Origin: Opitutaceae bacterium
GTDB taxonomy: Bacteria; Verrucomicrobiota; Verrucomicrobiia; Opitutales; Opitutaceae
Reading direction: 5' to 3'
DNA: 64,000 nt
NCBI GenBank assembly: GCA_005792355.1
Contig: SXSC01000082.1
Coordinates: forward strand, 1 to 64,000
Shown here: in pieces, positions 59,861 through 64,000 of the stretch
Layout of the letters: each line of letters begins with the position of its first letter
Numbering within the stretch: position 1 is the first letter of the stretch
Made by a program: the position numbers and the translations under genes
Notes under the pieces: generated by a model
The model's database searches: none
The model's input: only the letters and a program-made list of their open reading frames with translations
What the model was told of the DNA's origin: nothing

Positions 59861-62809
59861 ATGAATACTCGTTCCCCGGGTACGGTCCGCGCTTTGCGCG
59901 TGCCCGTTTCCCACCTGACACTGACATCGATGTTAATGCGTGGCGTCGCTGCGGCGACGCTCACCGTGGCGGTGCTCACCAGCACCTCCGTAATCGTAAA
60001 GGCTCAAACCAATGCCGACGGAGCCATCGTGGGCAAAGTCTCTGGCGACACGAAGGGTTCGCTCACGGTTGAGAGTCTCTCGACCGGCCTAACACGAACC
60101 GCGACCGTCGCGTCCGACGGCTCGTATCGCATGGGTTCGCTCCCGCCTGGCCGTTACAAGGTGACGTTTGCGCCAGCCTCCGGGGCGGCGTCGGTGCAGG
60201 AGGTTGACGTCAATGTCGGTTCGAGCACGGCGGCGGATTTCGGCGGATCCGTCACGAAGCTGGAGAAATTCGTCGTCACCGGCGGCCTCATCAGCCCGAT
60301 CGATTTCAACAAGACGGAGTCGTCCACGCAGTTCACCGCTGCGCTCGTCCGGGAGCTGCCCATCGGCCGCAACACCACCGCGGTCGCGCTGCTCACGCCG
60401 GGCACCACCCAGGGTGACGCCTCGTTCGGGCTCGTGTCGTTCAGCGGCTCCTCCGTCGCCGAGAACGCCTACTACGTGAACGGTTTTAACATCAGCAATT
60501 TTCGCAACGGCCTCTCGCCCAGCTCGGTGCCGTTCGAGTTCTATGAACAGCTCGAGATCAAGAATGAGGCCTACACCGCCGACTATGGGCGATCCACGGG
60601 CGGTGTCATCAACGGCACCACCAAGAGCGGCACCAACCAGTTCAAGGCCGGCGTGAACGTTTTCGTCAGTCCCGACCGCCTCTCGTGGAAAAACGCGGAC
60701 GTCAACTACCGAGACTCCGCCGGCGCCACGCAGGTGTATCGCTACACCGGTCACAGCTGGGCCCAGTCGGCCGACGCCAACGTTTACGCCAGCGGCCCCA
60801 TCGTGAAGAACAAGCTGTTCTACTACGGCCTTTATCAACTGCGCGACTCGCGCAGCAAGAGCGCCGGCTCCACCACCTACGGCGAAAGCCGCAACGACTC
60901 GCCTTTCTGGGGCGGCAAGATCGATTTCTATCCCTTCAAGGGCCACCACCTCGAGTTCACCGGTTTTTCCGACACGCAGAAGAGCGTCTCGGACACCTAC
61001 GGTTTCACTTTTGCGACCAAGACCAAGGGCGCGCTCCAGAACACCGTCACCTCCAACTCCGGCGGCACCAACCGCGTCTATCGCTACACGGGCAATCTCG
61101 CCGAGGGCCTGACGTTCACGGGGCTCTTCGGCCGCAATAAGTTTAACCGCACCTCCTCCAGCATCGTCGATGACAAGCCCCTCATCGTCGATGCGCGCGT
61201 CGGCGCCCCGACGGTCACTCGGTCGGGCAACGGCTCCCTGATCACCACCGGCCTGGATCAGCGCGAGGCGCTCCGCGCAGATCTCGAGTATGCGTTCAGC
61301 TTCCGTGGCACACACCGTCTGCGCGGCGGGTTCGACCGCGAGTCCAACACCGAGAACAATCTCCAGGCGTACTCCGGCGGCATCAGTTGGCGCTACGTCA
61401 GCACCATCCCCGGCTACACCCTTCCGGCCGGCGGCTACGGCGTGCGTGAGCGCTTTTACCGAAACGGTGGCGCCTTCAACGTGAAGAACAACGCCTATTA
61501 CCTCGAGAACAACTGGACGCTCCCCGGCGAGCGCCTCCTTCTCCGGTTCGGCCTGCGCGACGAAGGCTTCGAGAATTTCAACGGCCGCAAGGAATCCATC
61601 ATCCAGATCGCCCACCAATGGGCACCGCGTTTCGGCGCCTCCTACGATCTCAATGGCGACCGCCGCACCAAGCTCTTCGCCAACTACGGCCGCTATATGC
61701 TGCCCATCGCCGCGAACACCAACTACCGCCTCGCCGGTGGCGAACTCTACACGCAGGATTACTACCTGGTGAACTCGATCGGCTCCGATTTTGTGCCGAG
61801 CAAGGGCGCCAAGGTCGGCACCAGCACCGTGTTCTCCGACGGCTCCGTGCCCGACCCTGCGACCGTCGTCGACCAAAACGTCAAGTCGATGTATCAGGAC
61901 GAGTTCGTGCTCGGCGTGCAGCGTTCGCTCAATAAATCGTGGAACGTCGGCCTCAAGGGCATCTACCGCAACCTCGCCACCTCCATCGACGACGCCATCA
62001 TGGACTACGGCCTCGCCGCCTGGGCCCGGAAGAACAACATGACGCTCCGTCCCGGCGCGCATGCCTACGTGCTCGGCAACCCCGGGCGGCCCTTCAAGTT
62101 CAAGTTCGACGTCAATGGCGACGGCCGAATGGAAGACATCACCCTCAGCGCCGCCGACGTCGGCCTGCCCGCCGCCATCCGCAAATACTACGCCATCGAA
62201 CTCAGCGCCTAGCGCGTGTGGGACAACAAGTGGCGCGCCCAATTCTCCTACACCTGGTCGCACAGCTACGGCAACAGCGAGGGCCTCGTGAGGTCCGACA
62301 ACGGCCAGAGCGATGCCGGGCTGACCTCCACCTTCGACTCGGTGGGCCTCATGGATGGCTCCTACGGCAACCTCCCCAACGACCGGCGCCACCATTTCAA
62401 GGCCTTCGGCGCCTACGCCGTCACGCGCGAACTCTCGGTCGGCCTCAACCTCCGCTACGGCTCGGGTCGCCCGAAAAACATTTTCAGCTACCATCCCACC
62501 GAGGTCATCGCGCAGGGCTACGGGGCGGAGTCGTTCTACACGCCCACCGGCCAGCTTGTCCCGCGCGGCAGCCTCGGCTTCACGAAATGGGTTTTCTACA
62601 ACGACCTCAGCGGCACCTGGCGCCCAAAGTGGGGCCGCGAAAAACTCGGCTTCAATGTGAGCATCACCAACGTGATGAACTTCCACACCACCACCGAGAT
62701 CAACGAGCAGGCCACCGGCAGCGGCCAGACGCCCACCGGCGCCTACGGCCTGCCGGCGGCGCTCCAAACCCCGCGCAACGTGCGGCTGAGCGTGAGCTAC
62801 GATTACTGA
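59861..62809 (+). pseudogene. TonB-dependent receptor interrupted by an in-frame amber codon
   Basis: ATG 59861 gives a signal peptide (VAAATLTVAVLTSTSVIVKAQ). A carboxypeptidase-regulatory-like domain follows (GAIVGKVSGDTKGSL, DGSYRMGSLPPGRYKVTF), then TKLEKFVVTGG before the plug, a plug with GRNTTAVALLTPG and NGFNISNF, and a long barrel. At codon 784 (62210-62212) there is TAG. The same frame continues without shift for another 198 codons (VWDNKWRAQFSYTWSHSYGN, then a barrel end VRLSVSYDY with the expected aromatic C-terminus). Both halves belong to one protein of about 980 residues. CAG to TAG (Gln to amber) is the simplest origin. It may be a true nonsense mutation, suppressor read-through, or a sequencing error. 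Confidence 0.8.
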
Positions 62810-62840
62810 GCGCCGCACCTGACGCGCGTATGCCCAGCGA

Positions 62841-62872
62841 CGGCCGGGGACGTTTTCCCCGGCCGTTTTCTT
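62841..62872 (+). terminator. Rho-independent terminator after the TonB receptor
   Basis: acggccgggga and ttccccggccgt form an 11-bp GC-rich stem with a very small loop, followed directly by a T-rich stretch (ttttctt). It begins 32 bases past the receptor stop in the right orientation. Confidence 0.75.
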
Positions 62873-62891
62873 CGCTCCGCAGGCCGGTGAT

Positions 62892-63050
62892 GAGGGCGCA
62901 TCTCTGTTTCTTGCTCATCGCGAAGTGCCGCTGGTGGGCCGGGCGCTCCGCGCGCGGCTGGGCGGGCCTCGTGCCCGCTCTCGATCCGTCGCCCCCGGAG
63001 CGGTCGGCCCACCTCTGACCGCATTTGCAGAAAACTGAGATGCGCCCGGG
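62892..63050. repeat. MITE-like element with inverted ends
   Basis: The ends 62892-62914 (ggcgcatctctgtttcttgc type) and 63027-63050 (gcagaaaactgagatgcgcc type) are imperfect reverse complements over about 20 bases. The interior has a second imperfect pairing (gaagtgcc / gggcacttt). About 160 bases, no coding capacity. Confidence 0.45.
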
Positions 63051-63165
63051 TGGGCGTCGGGCACTTTGAAGCTGGAACCGGACGGGTGAATTCCGAATTG
63101 TGTCCGCGCCCCTCAACCAATCCCCACGCTCGTTTCTCCCCGTTTTTGGTCGGTCCCCATTTCCC

Positions 63166-63744
63166 ATGAAAACACGCACTCCCTCGCTCGTGCTGCTCGC
63201 CTCGGTGGCGATCGCATTAAAGTCAGTTCTCGCCGCCGACTTCAAACCGGAGCCCGGTTTCGTCTCGCTCTTCAACGGCAGGGATCTCTCCGGCTGGTGC
63301 TACTCGGCCACGGAGAAATTCGATGGCAAGATCGCCGCGTCCGACGGGCGTTTTTCCGCGAAGGACGGCGTGTTTATCGTGCACCCCAAGGATCCGCGCC
63401 TGGCCCAGAAGATCTGGACGACCCGCGAGTTTCCGCAGGACTTCGTGCTCAGGCTCGAATTTCGCGCCGCGGTGAACGCCGACAGCGGCATCTTCATCCG
63501 CAAGTCGCAGCTGCAGTGCCGCAACTACCTCGTCGCCGGACCGGATGCCTACAAGTCATTGAAAAAATACCGGCCGCAGGACTGGAATGAGATCGAAATC
63601 GTGGTGAAGAACGGCGTCGCGCGCTGCACGTGCAACGGCGAACTGCTGACCGACTCGCTCAAGGTGCCGGAGACCGGGCCGATCGGGCTCGAAGCCGATC
63701 GCGGGCTGATGGAGTACCGGCGGATCCGGCTCAAGGAGCTGTGA
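63166..63744 (+). CDS. Secreted DUF1080 / 3-keto-disaccharide hydrolase-family protein
   Basis: 192 residues from ATG 63166 with a signal peptide (SLVLLASVAIALKSVLAA); an upstream in-frame Met adds 22 residues before the signal and is rejected. It matches DUF1080: GFVSLFNGRDLSGW at the N-terminus, DFVLRLEFRAAVNADSGIF in the middle, YRPQDWNEIEIVVKNGVARCTCNGEL, and IGLEADRGLMEYRRIRLKEL at the C-terminus. The family has a concanavalin-like fold and includes 3-keto-glycoside hydrolases. It follows the broken TonB receptor after a terminator and spacer, so it is a separate unit. Confidence 0.88.
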   Translation: MKTRTPSLVLLASVAIALKSVLAADFKPEPGFVSLFNGRDLSGWCYSATEKFDGKIAASDGRFSAKDGVFIVHPKDPRLAQKIWTTREFPQDFVLRLEFRAAVNADSGIFIRKSQLQCRNYLVAGPDAYKSLKKYRPQDWNEIEIVVKNGVARCTCNGELLTDSLKVPETGPIGLEADRGLMEYRRIRLKEL

Positions 63745-63816
63745 GGCGGCCAATCCCCGCGCAGTCTTGGCCAACGGATGCGATGCGCCCGGTGCGGGGT
63801 CCGGTACACTGGCAGC

Positions 63817-64000
63817 ATGAACCTCCCCCTAACGTTCAACATCGCCCAGTATCCCCCGTCGGTGCGTCGTTTCATGGGAATTGCCTGGGTCGTCATCGCA
63901 ATAAAGTGTGTGGTCATCTGGTGGGCCATGGTCCACTGGCACGTGCCACTGCACCCAATGTGGATTGTCGGACCCACTCTCGTCTTTGCGTCGCTCGCCT
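63817..64000 (+). CDS. Start of a small membrane protein (cut by window edge)
   Basis: 61 codons open to the end of the window, beginning MNLPLTFNIAQYPPSVRRF. Residues about 20-38 (GIAWVVIAIKCVVIWWAM) form a transmembrane helix and a second hydrophobic segment begins near residue 50 (WIVGPTLVFASLA). The codon pattern and hydrophobicity suggest a real gene, but no family is recognised. Confidence 0.5.
   Translation, partial: MNLPLTFNIAQYPPSVRRFMGIAWVVIAIKCVVIWWAMVHWHVPLHPMWIVGPTLVFASLA

Noticed and set aside
60089-62818. 909-codon minus-strand frame opposite the second TonB receptor
   Set aside because: Shadow of the receptor gene, which has clear plug and barrel motifs on the plus strand; the shadow spans the amber site only because it is in another frame.

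Overview
The window is high-GC bacterial DNA that most resembles a free-living, polysaccharide-degrading Verrucomicrobiota of the Opitutaceae type. This is inferred from gene content: very large secreted proteins built from Ig-like, delta-60 and NHL repeats, TonB-dependent receptors with an N-terminal carboxypeptidase-regulatory-like domain and a KL[DE]KFVV motif, DUF1080 and PHP-like secreted proteins, a sulfatase, and many hairpin-forming intergenic repeats. No rRNA, tRNA, CRISPR array or intact transposase was recognised.

Region 1 (1-27.4 kb) is one giant gene (7,860 codons from its first ATG) followed, with a one-base TGATG overlap, by a 1,213-residue Ig-repeat protein. The giant protein alternates Ig-like domains, delta-60 repeat blocks, Asp-box-like repeats and IPT/TIG domains, and ends in a tail with two EF-hand loops. 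It begins in the middle of an NHL repeat with no signal peptide, directly after AT-richer unrelated sequence, so its 5' end looks lost or rearranged. The second protein has an intact signal peptide and shares the C-terminal beta-domain pair.

Region 2 (27.4-38.3 kb) is a carbohydrate-acid locus. A minus-strand arm carries a LacI-type regulator, aldose 1-epimerase and an eight-heme cytochrome/TPR lipoprotein-like protein. A divergent plus-strand arm carries a DHDPS-family lyase, a hexuronate-type MFS transporter, an enolase-superfamily dehydratase, a 2-keto-3-deoxygalactonokinase and a truncated KDPG-aldolase remnant, with ATGA overlaps at two of the junctions. The inferred route is import, dehydration to a 2-keto-3-deoxy acid, phosphorylation and aldol cleavage, but the dedicated aldolase is broken and the DHDPS-family protein lacks the usual active-site Tyr. 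A chimeric GH95-N-terminal/SGNH hydrolase follows.

Region 3 (38.3-47.9 kb) holds a repeat-rich intergenic stretch, a phosphodiester glycosidase-like secreted protein, a convergent beta-helix (pectate-lyase-like) protein, a TIR-TM-TPR-FlgO-like-TPR signalling protein and an amidohydrolase, separated by long hairpin-bearing spacers.

Region 4 (47.9-64 kb) is a secreted-hydrolase/uptake region: alpha/beta hydrolase, sulfatase with an altered GKWHLG motif, TonB receptor, CocE/NonD-type hydrolase, Tat-exported calcineurin-like phosphoesterase, a convergent PHP-like protein, a second TonB receptor interrupted by an in-frame amber codon, a DUF1080 protein, and the start of a small membrane protein cut by the window edge.
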